From assembly GCF_048269205.1 (NCBI RefSeq), contig NZ_JBLXJC010000003.1, positions 1-64,000 of the forward strand: a DNA stretch of 64,000 nucleotides, read 5' to 3'. The stretch comes from Emcibacter sp048269205 (GTDB lineage: Bacteria; Pseudomonadota; Alphaproteobacteria; Sphingomonadales; Emcibacteraceae). How positions within the stretch are numbered: the stretch's first letter is position 1; the number at the start of each line of letters is the position of its first letter. The notes below the pieces were generated by a model. It saw only the letters and a program-made list of their open reading frames with translations. It was not told the DNA's origin and made no database searches. The position numbers were made by a program, and so were the translations under genes. Positions 26,703 through 35,682 of this stretch are shown here, piece by piece.

Positions 26703-27563
26703 TTATTCCGGAAGCGGAATGAACTCCTTGTCATCTCCCGGCACTTTCGGGAACCTGCCCTGTTTCCAGTCGGCCCTTGCCTGCTCTATCCGCTCCCGGC
26801 GCGAGGACGCAAAGTTCCAGTCCAGAAAACGTTTGCCCATTTTTTCCCCGCCAATGATAGCAATTTGGGAATCGCCCAAAGCCTGGATTGTCTCTCCTGC
26901 AAAATCCTCCAGCACAGCCATATGGTATTGCTCCACATCCTGCTGGCCAATTTGTACTCTGCCGGAAACCACATAAATCGCCAGTTCGTCTGCTTCCGGG
27001 ACTGGCAGGCTTTGTCCCTCAGACAGGCGAGCTTCCACATAAAGGGTCTCCGCAAAGGTGATGACCGGCGAGCCCCGCCCCCAGGCCTGACCCATCATGA
27101 CCCGTACCGGGACACCTTCCACATCAAAGGCCGGAATATCCGCGTCAGGATAATGATGGAACGAGGGCTCTCGTTCTTCCTCCTCTTCCGGCAAGGCATG
27201 CCATAGCTGCAATCCATGAGCCCGGTGGTGAACCGTATGCACTTCCTCCCGCTCCCGCTCTGAATGGACAATACCCTTTCCGGCCACCATAAGGTTGACA
27301 GCACCCGGCGTTATAACCTGCTCGCTACCGAGGGAATCCCGGTGCAGAATCTCGCCTTCGAACAGATAGGTGACCGTAGCCAGATTGATGTGAGGATGGG
27401 GCCTGACATTGACGCCCTCACCGGGCGCAAATTCCGCCGGGCCCATATGATCAAAAAAAATCCACGGTCCGACCATACGCTGGCGGACGTGAGGTATTAT
27501 CCGCCGGACGGAAAATTCCCCCAGGTCAGTTTTCTTTGGTGTGAGAATATGGGCAACAGCCAT
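26703..27563 (-). CDS. Pirin family bicupin protein
   Basis: 286 residues. The N-terminal cupin has the pirin motif (FDHMGPAEFAPGEG, then PHPHINLATVTYLFEGEI and HSERE), where the histidines and glutamate bind a metal. A second cupin covers roughly residues 165-260. Pirins include quercetin 2,3-dioxygenases and redox-linked regulators; the substrate cannot be told. It is the last gene of the leftward set with the two dehydrogenases, though 103 bases separate it from the next one. Confidence 0.85.
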   Translation of the reverse strand: MAVAHILTPKKTDLGEFSVRRIIPHVRQRMVGPWIFFDHMGPAEFAPGEGVNVRPHPHINLATVTYLFEGEILHRDSLGSEQVITPGAVNLMVAGKGIVHSEREREEVHTVHHRAHGLQLWHALPEEEEEREPSFHHYPDADIPAFDVEGVPVRVMMGQAWGRGSPVITFAETLYVEARLSEGQSLPVPEADELAIYVVSGRVQIGQQDVEQYHMAVLEDFAGETIQALGDSQIAIIGGEKMGKRFLDWNFASSRRERIEQARADWKQGRFPKVPGDDKEFIPLPE

Positions 27564-27666
27564 CCGCAGACTCCCTGATGATGTCGGAGTGATCCCGTGA
27601 TCTTACTTGCAAATGGAAAAATTGTCGACTCCTCCACCCGCATCAGAAGCGGAACAATGCCATTTC

Positions 27667-28419
27667 CTAGAGAAACATGCCGCCTGAGAATTCAACCCGC
27701 TGGCCGGTGATCCAGCCGGCCTCAGGGGACAGCAACATAGCCACCGCTCCGCCGATATCATCCGGCAAACCCACGCGACCAAGGGCGGTATTGGCGGCAA
27801 CAAAGTCATTGACCTCCGGATTGTCACGCACCACGCCGCCGCCGAAATCGGTTTCGATGGCGCCGGGCGCCAGGGCATTGACGGTAATACCGCGCGGGCC
27901 GAGCTCCTTCGCCATATAGCGGGTCAGGACATCCACCGCCCCCTTCAGGGCACCGTAAGCGGCATATCCCGGCAAGGCGAAACGAACCAGGCCGGAAGAG
28001 ATATTGATAATCCGTCCGCCGTCCTTCATCAGGGGAACCAGTTTCTGGGACAGGAAAAAAGCCGCCTTCAAATGGATATTGGTCAGCTGGTCAAACTGCT
28101 CTTCGCTCATTTCCATAAATGGCGCGTTGATGCCGATACCGGCATTATTGACCAGAAAATCGAAATCCTCCCGATCCCAGTTTTCCTGAAGCGCGCCGTT
28201 GACGGTATCCGCAAAATCGCCAAAAGTTTCGCTTTTCGCCACATCAAGCTGCAGGGCAATGGCTTGGCGTCCTTTTGCCTTGATCTCTGTAGCGACGGCT
28301 TCGGCTTCCGCATTTTTGCTGCGATAAGTCAGGATAATGTCATGTCCGTGGTCCGCCAGATGCAGAGCCATGCTTCTGCCAAGTCCGCGGCTGCCGCCGG
28401 TAACGAGCGCAATGGTCAT
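27667..28419 (-). CDS. Short-chain dehydrogenase/reductase
   Basis: 250 residues from the ATG at 28419, which has AAAGGA 9 nt upstream; an earlier in-frame ATG lacks a ribosome site. It has the cofactor loop TGGSRGLG near residue 7, NNAG near 88, catalytic Ser in INISSG and the YAAYGALKGAVD segment with the YxxxK tyrosine and lysine. Residues TYRSKN after the second strand suggest NADP(H). It is a classical SDR of unknown substrate, paired with a second SDR upstream and an AraC regulator. Confidence 0.85.
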   Translation of the reverse strand: MTIALVTGGSRGLGRSMALHLADHGHDIILTYRSKNAEAEAVATEIKAKGRQAIALQLDVAKSETFGDFADTVNGALQENWDREDFDFLVNNAGIGINAPFMEMSEEQFDQLTNIHLKAAFFLSQKLVPLMKDGGRIINISSGLVRFALPGYAAYGALKGAVDVLTRYMAKELGPRGITVNALAPGAIETDFGGGVVRDNPEVNDFVAANTALGRVGLPDDIGGAVAMLLSPEAGWITGQRVEFSGGMFL

Positions 28420-28460
28420 ATCTGAATTCCTTTCTATAGATCTCTTAATCAATTTTCCCG

Positions 28461-29204
28461 TCAGAAGGCATGTCCAACGCTTGATGCCGGCCGGACAATC
28501 ATTTCACTCACATCCACCTCGGCGGGCTGTGCGACAACATAAAGCACAGCGCTGGCAATCGCATCAGGCGATAGTGATATCGAGCGCAAGTCGTTAACAA
28601 AGTCTTTGGCCATCTGATCGGTGATATCGTGTCCCAGTTCGGTTTCCGTCACCCCCGGAGAGATCAATGTGACGCGGATTTTTGCCATTTCCTGGCGCAA
28701 TCCTTCAGTGATGGCGCGAACGGCATATTTACTGGCGCAGTATACGGCGCAGGAAGGTCCAACCGCATGAGCGCCTGTGGAAGCGGTATTGATAATATGG
28801 CCGGCTCCCTGGGCCTCCATCACCGGCAAAGCCGCCGCGATACCATGCAGGACTCCTTTGATATTGACATCAATGATCCGGTTCCATTCGTCCATTTTCA
28901 GCGCATTCAAGGGGGACAGGGGCATCACACCCGCATTATTGAACAACACATCAACGCGCCCGAATTTCTGCCGGCCAAATTCCACAAAATCACCGACGCT
29001 CCCGGCATCCGTCACATCAAGGGAACGATATTCAGCCGCACCGCCGGCCGCACGGATCTCCCGCACAATTTTTTCCAACCGGTCCGTTCGCCGCGCCCCG
29101 AGTAGAACAATGGCGCCTTCCCCGGCCAGACGACGCGCCGTGGCTTCGCCAATCCCGCTGCTTGCGCCGGTAATCAGAACAACTTTGTCTGTCACATTCT
29201 GCAT
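28461..29204 (-). CDS. Short-chain dehydrogenase/reductase
   Basis: 247 residues. Cofactor loop TGASSGIGEATA near residue 13, GARRTDRL after strand 2 (an arginine pair favours NADP), NNAGVMP near 90, and the YCASKYAV catalytic motif near 155. The family includes clavaldehyde dehydrogenase-like and other small-molecule SDRs. It is first in the leftward pair and divergent from the AraC regulator 183 bases away, which probably controls it. Confidence 0.85.
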   Translation of the reverse strand: MQNVTDKVVLITGASSGIGEATARRLAGEGAIVLLGARRTDRLEKIVREIRAAGGAAEYRSLDVTDAGSVGDFVEFGRQKFGRVDVLFNNAGVMPLSPLNALKMDEWNRIIDVNIKGVLHGIAAALPVMEAQGAGHIINTASTGAHAVGPSCAVYCASKYAVRAITEGLRQEMAKIRVTLISPGVTETELGHDITDQMAKDFVNDLRSISLSPDAIASAVLYVVAQPAEVDVSEMIVRPASSVGHAF

Positions 29205-29386
29205 GCTTCACATCCTTTTGTTTCCAAAATATCACGTCAGCGCAGAATAGAGCGCACCTGGGTTGATCTGAATACACAGAGCTCCCGCATGATTGCCTAA
29301 TTCTCCAAATGAAGACCTCATGACTGTTCTTTGCCAATATATATTTCTATAGTACAGTCTCTGGAAGCTAAGGGATTTTCAAGGTT

Positions 29387-30283
29387 ATGGACGATAAACA
29401 GAAAAATGATCTGATAGCTCTGATTGAAAAATTCTCCAGCGGAGAAGGCATTCACGATACCGTCATTCCCGGCATGAAATGCATCAGAATGTCGGACCTC
29501 AACATGCGTTTGCCGACGGTTTACAATCCATCTGTTTGCGTGATTGCCCAGGGCAGGAAACAGGTTCTGCTGGAAGACGATCTCTATCAATATGCGCCGT
29601 CTCAGTATCTGATGATTTCCGTTGATCTTCCCGTAATCGGTCAAGTCACCGAAGCCACCCGGGAAAAACCCTATCTATGCCTGCAGATAGATATCGACGT
29701 GAAACAACTTTCCGACCTGATGGTCAAAGCCCCGCTGACCGCCAGAGCGGAACCCGCAACCGGACGCGGCCTGTTTGTCGGACAGGTCGACCAGCTTCTG
29801 GGAGACAGCGTTTTGCGCCTTGCCCGCCTTCTGGAAACCCCGCAAGACATTCCCGTGCTGGCGCCGCTGGCCGTGCGGGAAATCCATTATCGGCTGTTAA
29901 GTGGCCAATATGGCGCCATGATCGCCCAGCTTGCGATCAAGGGAAGCAACCTGCAGCGTATTGCTGCCGTCATCCACAAGCTGAAAAGCGATTTCGACAA
30001 ACCCATAAGTGTGGATCAACTGGCGGAGATTGCCGGGATGAGCCTGTCTTCTTTCCATGCCCATTTCAAAAAAGTAACGGCCATGAGCCCGTTGCAATAT
30101 CAAAAACGCCTGCGCCTGACAGAAGCCCGGCAAATCATGCTGACCGATGCCCTGGATGCTGCCAGCACGGCCTACCGGGTCGGTTACGACAGTCCGTCCC
30201 AGTTCAGCCGCGAATATGCCCGCCTGTTCGGCGCCCCGCCGGTCCGTGACGTGGCAAAGCTGCGGCTGAGCGCATCAATCTGA
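29387..30283 (+). CDS. AraC-family regulator with AraC_N domain
   Basis: 298 residues. The N-terminal half (about 20-170) matches the AraC_N type: YNPSVCVIAQGRKQVLLEDDLYQY, then SQYLMISVDLPV. The C-terminal half has two helix-turn-helix motifs (SVDQLAEIAGMSLSSFHAHFK near 205 and DAASTAYRVGYDSPSQFSREY near 255). This subfamily is often found divergent from oxidoreductase genes that it activates in response to a small molecule; here the two SDRs are the natural targets. Confidence 0.88.
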   Translation: MDDKQKNDLIALIEKFSSGEGIHDTVIPGMKCIRMSDLNMRLPTVYNPSVCVIAQGRKQVLLEDDLYQYAPSQYLMISVDLPVIGQVTEATREKPYLCLQIDIDVKQLSDLMVKAPLTARAEPATGRGLFVGQVDQLLGDSVLRLARLLETPQDIPVLAPLAVREIHYRLLSGQYGAMIAQLAIKGSNLQRIAAVIHKLKSDFDKPISVDQLAEIAGMSLSSFHAHFKKVTAMSPLQYQKRLRLTEARQIMLTDALDAASTAYRVGYDSPSQFSREYARLFGAPPVRDVAKLRLSASI

Positions 30284-30382
30284 ACGATAGCCGTAATCTT
30301 ACACGCCCGGCCCCCCTGTTATTATTTTCTTAACCACTATTCATTAGAGTTTTATTAAATTCTAATGTACTTGAGGAACCTC

Positions 30383-32668
30383 ATGGCCCGGCAAGCGCTG
30401 CTCCTGCGGCATAAAATTATTCTGCTGACCTGCAGCATGGTCTTGATCGCAACCTTGATCGTGGACGCCGTGAACTATCTTCATACCTCGAAGATCGCTG
30501 TAAATACGGCGATTGAAGGTCTTGCTGCAGAAACACGGCTCACCGCAGAAAAATTCCGCGAGGGTTATCTGCAGATGTATACCGATGCCTATATAGTCTC
30601 AAAAACCCCCCCCATCTCGGGTCTCTATAGAAGTGTGGAAAATGGCGGCATAGACCCTTTTGACGGCTCCTCATACGAACGATGGTCAAACAGGCTGCAA
30701 ACCATTTTCAGTTCCATAATGGAGGCGCGGCCCCATTATATCCAGATGCGCTATATCGGGCTTGCCGACAATGCGCGGGAACTGGTTCGCGTTGATCGCA
30801 AGAATGATGAACTGATGAGTGTGCGTGAAAAGGACCTTCAGAGCAAATGGGGAGAGCCCTATATCCAGCAAGGCCTCCTCCTCGGACCGGAGGAAGCCTA
30901 TTTCTCGGAAGTCACCTATAACCGTGAGCAAGGCAAGATCGACAGCAGCAAGACCCCCACGGTCCGTGTGGTTGTCCCCGTATTCCGAAATGAACACCTG
31001 TTTGGTTTTATCGTGATCAATACCGACTTCCCCGCCATGCTGACCAAAACCTTTGAAACTCTCCGTACCGAAAAAAGAACCTCTGTCATCAATCATGCCG
31101 GCGACTATATGACGCTGGATGAGGACGGCGTCCTGGAAGAGTTTCAATTTCATCAGGATTATACCGTTCCTCCCCCGGACAGGCTTTTGGAACTTTCCCA
31201 TTCACCAAACGACGAACAAGCCCTGGTGGCTGACGGTCACGCCTCCTATATGGTGCGTCTGCAGATCGGTGTAGAAGGGGAAAGCGCTTTTCTGGGTGTT
31301 GTCGAGGAAGTTCCAATTTCAAGACTGATCGAGGCGGCAAATAAAACACGTATAGATACACTGATACTGGCTTTTGCCCTGACCATCCTGTCTGTGATGC
31401 TCGCCGGCATGGCGGCACATAAAATGACCACGCCGCTGAGGCGCATGACCCAGGGAATCGTCGCATTCGGGCAGACCAAGGATACAGGTGTCCTTGATCT
31501 ACCCACAGAGCAGAAAGACGAAATCGGCAGACTGGCCCAATCATTCCAGACGCTTCTGAACGCCCTGATCGAAAGCGAGAAACGCGCCCACGCCGTGATT
31601 GACAATACGGTCGACGGCATCATCACCATCAATCACCGAGGAACCGTTGAACGATACAACCCGGCCTGTGAGACCATCTTTGGCTACTTGCCGGAAGAAG
31701 TCATCGGCCGCAACATCAATATGCTGATGCCGTCTCCCTATCACGAAGGGCATGATGGCTACCTTAAAAACTACCTGACGACCGGTGAGAAAAAAATCAT
31801 CGGCTTTCGTCGGGAAGTGGAAGGTCGACGCAAGAACGGCAAGACATTCCCGCTTGAGCTCGCCGTCAGTGAAGTTGGCCTGGAAGAACAGAGGCTTTTC
31901 ACCGGCATCATCCGTGATATCACTCTGAAGAAGCTCCACGAAAAAGAAAGACAGGCCCTCATGGAGCGACTGGAAAAATCAAACAAGGAACTGGATAATT
32001 TCGCCTATATTGCCTCCCACGACCTGAAAGAACCGCTGCGCGCCATTCACAACCATTCCGCCTTCCTGAAGGAAGATTATGAAGATCGTCTTGAAGAAGA
32101 CGGACTCCAGAGACTGGATCGCCTGATGGAGCTAACCCGCCGGATGGAAAAACTGATCAGCGATCTATTGTATTTCTCCCGGCTTGGCAACATCGACAAG
32201 TCGGTCAAGAAAACGGACATAAACAAAATAATTAAGGATATCCGGACGACCCTTCATGATTTCCTTGAAGAAAAAAATGTCACCATATCCGTGCCGGAAA
32301 AACTACCCGTTGTAACCTGTGACGGCGTCAGGGTGACCGAACTGTTTCGCAACCTGATCGTCAACGCAGTAAAATATTGTGATAATCCGACCCCCCATGT
32401 GGAAATCGGTTGCACCGGCGACAGCAAAAATAGCCGGGTTTTTTATGTAAAAGACAACGGCATCGGCATAGACCCTGAATTTCACGATGAGGTCTTTCGA
32501 ATTTTCAAACGGCTAAACAGCAGAAAAAAATATGGCGAAGGCACGGGTGCGGGCCTCAGCTTTGTAAAGAAAATTGTCGAAAGTCATAATGGCAGAATCT
32601 GGATTGAGTCCGAAAAAGGCAAAGGTTCTACGTTCTTCTTCACACTCAGCAAGGACCAAGTTAAATGA
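30383..32668 (+). CDS. Membrane sensor histidine kinase (Cache-like, HAMP, FixL-like PAS)
   Basis: 761 residues from the ATG at 30383 with GAGGAA upstream; an ATG at 30365 has no ribosome site. Order: a membrane helix near residues 10-32, a periplasmic sensor of about 280 residues (double-Cache-like), a second membrane helix near 325-345, HAMP, and a PAS domain at about 404-520. The phytochrome-type HisKA has SHDLKEPLRA (His546), and the HATPase has GIGIDPEFHDEVFRIF and GTGAGLSFVKK. The PAS closely resembles the FixL haem domain (GRNINMLMP, YLTTGEKKIIGF), but the haem-ligand histidine of FixL is replaced by lysine. It overlaps the next receiver by four bases. Confidence 0.88.
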   Translation: MARQALLLRHKIILLTCSMVLIATLIVDAVNYLHTSKIAVNTAIEGLAAETRLTAEKFREGYLQMYTDAYIVSKTPPISGLYRSVENGGIDPFDGSSYERWSNRLQTIFSSIMEARPHYIQMRYIGLADNARELVRVDRKNDELMSVREKDLQSKWGEPYIQQGLLLGPEEAYFSEVTYNREQGKIDSSKTPTVRVVVPVFRNEHLFGFIVINTDFPAMLTKTFETLRTEKRTSVINHAGDYMTLDEDGVLEEFQFHQDYTVPPPDRLLELSHSPNDEQALVADGHASYMVRLQIGVEGESAFLGVVEEVPISRLIEAANKTRIDTLILAFALTILSVMLAGMAAHKMTTPLRRMTQGIVAFGQTKDTGVLDLPTEQKDEIGRLAQSFQTLLNALIESEKRAHAVIDNTVDGIITINHRGTVERYNPACETIFGYLPEEVIGRNINMLMPSPYHEGHDGYLKNYLTTGEKKIIGFRREVEGRRKNGKTFPLELAVSEVGLEEQRLFTGIIRDITLKKLHEKERQALMERLEKSNKELDNFAYIASHDLKEPLRAIHNHSAFLKEDYEDRLEEDGLQRLDRLMELTRRMEKLISDLLYFSRLGNIDKSVKKTDINKIIKDIRTTLHDFLEEKNVTISVPEKLPVVTCDGVRVTELFRNLIVNAVKYCDNPTPHVEIGCTGDSKNSRVFYVKDNGIGIDPEFHDEVFRIFKRLNSRKKYGEGTGAGLSFVKKIVESHNGRIWIESEKGKGSTFFFTLSKDQVK

Positions 32669-33123
32669 GCATGAAAACATCCCAACCCATTTTGCTGATT
32701 GAAGACAGTGACGACGATTATGAGGCCACACTGAGAGCCCTCAAAAAAGGAGGCAATCTCGCCAATCCGGTCTTTCGCTGCGAGCACGGGGAAGAGGCCA
32801 TGGATTTCCTGATGGCCAAAGGAGAATTTGAAGACAGGAAAGACGCCCCCAAACCGGGCATCATCCTGCTTGATCTCAATTTACCCGGCAAGGATGGTAA
32901 AAAAATCCTCAGTGAAATTCGCGCGGACCCCTCTACACACCATATTCCCGTGATCATTTTGACCACGTCAGACAACGAGAAAGATGTAGAAGAATGTTAT
33001 GTGCTCGGCGCAAATACATTCATTCAGAAACCCGTGAAACTAGACAGCTTCATGGATGCCATCAACCACCTCAAGGAATATTGGCTTGAAGTGGCGATCC
33101 TTCCGAAAGGAGGCGGTGCTTGA
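32665..33123 (+). CDS. Rcp1-type single-domain response regulator
   Basis: 152 residues, a receiver only. The acidic pair is EDSDDD near the start, the phosphorylated aspartate is in ILLDLNLPGKDG near residue 72, the threonine is in ILTTSDNEKD, and the switch lysine in FIQKPVK. The extended beta4-alpha4 region and C-terminus match Rcp1-like regulators that serve phytochrome-type kinases with the HisKA found upstream. It starts inside the kinase stop codon region and overlaps the next gene by TTGA. Confidence 0.88.
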   Translation: MSMKTSQPILLIEDSDDDYEATLRALKKGGNLANPVFRCEHGEEAMDFLMAKGEFEDRKDAPKPGIILLDLNLPGKDGKKILSEIRADPSTHHIPVIILTTSDNEKDVEECYVLGANTFIQKPVKLDSFMDAINHLKEYWLEVAILPKGGGA

Positions 33124-34109
33124 CACAAAGTCTGAAAATCTTATTGATCGACGATAACGAAGACGATCTGTTCAGCTACAGCCGAATCTTAAAAAAAGAT
33201 ACGGACATCGACTATCATATTGAACAGTCGGATGACGGTCGCGAAGGCCTGGAAATGGCCCGGAACGGAGAATTTGACTGTGTATTGCTGGACTATTCGA
33301 TGCCAGGATGCGACGGCCTGCAGATCCTCAAGGAACTGCAGCTCACGGATTATACCCAGCCCGTCCTTATGCTGACCGGCGAAGGCAATGAAAAAATTGC
33401 GGTGTCGGCTCTGAAGGGCGGCGCCCATGATTATATCGTCAAGAACGAAGCCCTGGATAACAACAATTTATCCCGGGCCATTCAGGCGGCGATTGATCAT
33501 AAAAAACAGGAAGCCGCCAAGTTGAAAAACGTCATGACAGACGAATTGACCGGGCTTCCCTTGCGAACGCCTTATCTGCAGCATCTTACCCAGTCCCTGA
33601 AAGCAGCATCGCGCCACAATACTCTGGTTGCGGTCCTGTTTATCGATCTGGACGGCTTCAAACCCGTCAATGATACGCTGGGACATGCCGCGGGAGATGC
33701 GATTCTGGTGGAAGTGGCCCGACGATTGTCGGCCTGCATAAGAGAAATTGACTGTGTTGCCCGTTTTGGCGGTGACGAATTTGTCGTCACTCTTGTGGAT
33801 CTGGAAAGTGACGGGTTCACCACCTGCACGCTTGTCTGCGAGAGAGTCATAGACGCGATCTGCAATACAGCTTTTCAGCTGGAAGACAATAGCATTGAAA
33901 TGTCGCTGAGCATTGGTGTTGCCATCTCCGACACGGAAGCAGAAGCACCGGAACGGCTCATGCGCCATTCCGACGAGGCCATGTACCAGGCCAAACGTGA
34001 CAAAGAGCATTATGTCTGTTTTTACCGCAGTCATCTCGCTATCGAGCGGCGCCCCGATCTAATCGCGCCGGAAACCCCGGTCAGAAGTCTTTCTGGAAAC
34101 AGAGGCTGA
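33120..34109 (+). CDS. Response regulator-diguanylate cyclase
   Basis: 329 residues from a TTG start with AGGAGG upstream. A receiver (IDDNEDD, LLDYSMPGCDG, IVKNEA where the usual KP lysine-proline is altered) is followed by a GGDEF domain with intact active site GGDEF at 217-221. The inhibitory RxxD site (REID) lies five residues before it, so product inhibition by c-di-GMP is expected. It should make c-di-GMP when phosphorylated by the kinase two genes upstream. No EAL domain is present. Confidence 0.9.
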   Translation: MTQSLKILLIDDNEDDLFSYSRILKKDTDIDYHIEQSDDGREGLEMARNGEFDCVLLDYSMPGCDGLQILKELQLTDYTQPVLMLTGEGNEKIAVSALKGGAHDYIVKNEALDNNNLSRAIQAAIDHKKQEAAKLKNVMTDELTGLPLRTPYLQHLTQSLKAASRHNTLVAVLFIDLDGFKPVNDTLGHAAGDAILVEVARRLSACIREIDCVARFGGDEFVVTLVDLESDGFTTCTLVCERVIDAICNTAFQLEDNSIEMSLSIGVAISDTEAEAPERLMRHSDEAMYQAKRDKEHYVCFYRSHLAIERRPDLIAPETPVRSLSGNRG

Positions 34110-34111
34110 AG

Positions 34112-34576
34112 ATGAAACATGAGGTGACAAAACCGATTTTAGTCATAGAAGACAGCAAAGACGATTTTGAGGCGATCCTCTATGCGCTTAAGCAGGACGG
34201 TAACTTAAAAAATCCGATACATCGCTGCGATGACGGATTTGAAGCGCTGACTTATCTGCAGGAGTGTACGGAAAAAGATTCCACCCGGCTTCCCTGCCTG
34301 ATCCTGCTCGACCTGAACATGCCCGGACGCGATGGACGCCACATCCTCAAGGACATCAAATCCGACGCGAATCTGAACCATATCCCAACCGTCATTCTGA
34401 CCACCTCGGAAGACCAGAAAGACATCGGGCAGTGCTACAGGAACGGCGCCAGCGTCTACATCCAGAAACCATCCAGCATCTTTGACTTCATTGAAATCAT
34501 CAAGCCCCTGAAGGAATATTTATTCGAACTTGCCCTGCATCCCAAACAAGGTAACACTAAACCGCAAAAGCCATAG
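34112..34576 (+). CDS. Rcp1-type single-domain response regulator
   Basis: 154 residues, similar throughout to the receiver at 32665 (EDSKDDFEAILYALKQDG, LLDLNMPGRDGRHIL, ILTTSEDQKD, YIQKPSS), so the two are likely paralogues from a local duplication. It starts two bases after the cyclase gene and ends the operon. It may act as a phosphate sink or relay to an unseen partner. Confidence 0.88.
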   Translation: MKHEVTKPILVIEDSKDDFEAILYALKQDGNLKNPIHRCDDGFEALTYLQECTEKDSTRLPCLILLDLNMPGRDGRHILKDIKSDANLNHIPTVILTTSEDQKDIGQCYRNGASVYIQKPSSIFDFIEIIKPLKEYLFELALHPKQGNTKPQKP

Positions 34577-34621
34577 CCTGCCGGTTCTAAAAATCCTGAA
34601 AGAAAATAAACTCTGGAATAA

Positions 34622-34696
34622 TGGTGCCGCTGGAGAGAATTGAACTCTCGGCCTCACCCTTACCAAGGGTGCGCTCTACCACTGAGCTACAGCGGC
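34622..34696 (-). tRNA. tRNA-Thr (GGT)
   Basis: 75 nt including encoded CCA. The acceptor stem GCCGCTG pairs with CAGCGGC, the D-arm is GCTCAGTGGTAGAGC, and the anticodon arm ACCCTTGGTAAGGGT gives anticodon GGT. The T-arm is GAGAGTTCAATTCTCTC. It lies on the minus strand between the signalling operon and the dcd-murA block. Confidence 0.95.
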
Positions 34697-34850
34697 CCGA
34701 AAGACGGGACCTGGCCGGATGCCTTGCGACTCCTGCCGGAATGGCGCGGAACATGCCATAGCTTTCAGACCTGTGCAAGACCTATATTGGAAATAATTGC
34801 GAAATGCCACAGGGCTGAGTAAAAAGGAAATCAGAGAGATGCGACCGCAG

Positions 34851-34882
34851 AAAAGATGGCCATACTCGGGCCATCTTTTTTT
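34851..34882 (+). terminator. Hairpin with T-run upstream of the small alphaproteobacterial ORF
   Basis: AAAAGATGGC (34851-34860) and GCCATCTTTT (34870-34879) form a 10-bp stem with a 9-nt loop, followed by further Ts on the plus strand. No plus-strand gene lies directly before it, so it may end an unseen leader transcript or act as an attenuator for 34909. Confidence 0.6.
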
Positions 34883-34908
34883 GTCAGAAGAAAACCAGGG
34901 CGAGAACA

Positions 34909-35046
34909 ATGAGCGAAAACAAAAAAACAGCAAAACAGGAGCAGCAGGACAAGCTTGCCGAAGCCCTCAGGGCAAACCTGAAACGGCGAAAGGATCAAAG
35001 CCGGAAGCCATCGGCCGAACCCAAGTCAGACAAGCCGAACTCCTGA
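34909..35046 (+). CDS. Conserved small basic protein
   Basis: 45 residues, starting at ATG 34909 with GGGCGAG about 5-11 nt upstream. The core KLAEALRANLKRRKDQ is an amphipathic, highly basic helix that I recognise as a recurrent small alphaproteobacterial protein found near murA. The rest is hydrophilic and probably disordered. Function unknown; the charge pattern suggests nucleic acid or ribosome contact, which is inference. It sits 28 bases after a terminator-like hairpin and 65 bases before dcd. Confidence 0.65.
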   Translation: MSENKKTAKQEQQDKLAEALRANLKRRKDQSRKPSAEPKSDKPNS

Positions 35047-35111
35047 CTTGTCAGCCCGATTCATCTGGGCTAAGACAGAAACGGAAGCATATTTTAAAAG
35101 GATAGTACCCC

Positions 35112-35666
35112 ATGGCCATCATGTCCGATAAATGGATTAGGGAAAAAGCACTTTCAGAAGGCATGATCGAACCCTTTGTTGACCGGCAGAACCGGGAAGG
35201 CGTCATTTCCTATGGCCTGTCCTCCTATGGTTATGATGCCCGGGTGTCCGAGGAATTCAAGATTTTCACCAATGTGGACAGCGCCGTGGTGGACCCCAAG
35301 GATTTCTCCCAGAAGAGTTTTGTCGACCGGCCGTCCGACGTCTGCATCATTCCGCCCAACAGTTTTGCCCTCGCCCGCACTGTGGAATATTTCCGCATTC
35401 CCGAGGATGTGCTGGTGATCTGCCTTGGCAAATCCACCTATGCCCGCTGCGGCATTATCGTCAATGTGACCCCGCTGGAACCCGGCTGGGAAGGCCATGT
35501 GACCCTGGAATTTTCCAACACCACACCGCTTCCGGCCAAGATTTACGCCAACGAAGGGGCCTGCCAGTTCCTGTTCCTGCAGGGTAACGAACCCTGTGAG
35601 GTGTCCTATAAAATGCGTTCGGGCAAATATATGGGCCAGACCGGCGTAACTTTGCCCAAACTCTAA
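35112..35666 (+). CDS. dcd: dCTP deaminase
   Basis: 184 residues, family length. SSYGYDARVSEEFKIF near the start, GKSTYARCGI near 104, and the active-site glutamate in HVTLEFSNTTPLP near 133 are diagnostic. It deaminates dCTP to dUTP for dTMP synthesis. The ATG at 35112 has AAAGGA 9 nt upstream; an in-frame ATG at 35121 is a weaker choice. It is followed by murA after 16 bases. Confidence 0.93.
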   Translation: MAIMSDKWIREKALSEGMIEPFVDRQNREGVISYGLSSYGYDARVSEEFKIFTNVDSAVVDPKDFSQKSFVDRPSDVCIIPPNSFALARTVEYFRIPEDVLVICLGKSTYARCGIIVNVTPLEPGWEGHVTLEFSNTTPLPAKIYANEGACQFLFLQGNEPCEVSYKMRSGKYMGQTGVTLPKL

Positions 35667-35682
35667 AAATTAAAGGAAACCC

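Noticed and set aside
30383..32668. Oxygen-sensing FixL assignment for the PAS kinase
   Set aside because: The haem-ligand histidine is lysine here and no fixJ-type regulator with DNA-binding domain is present.
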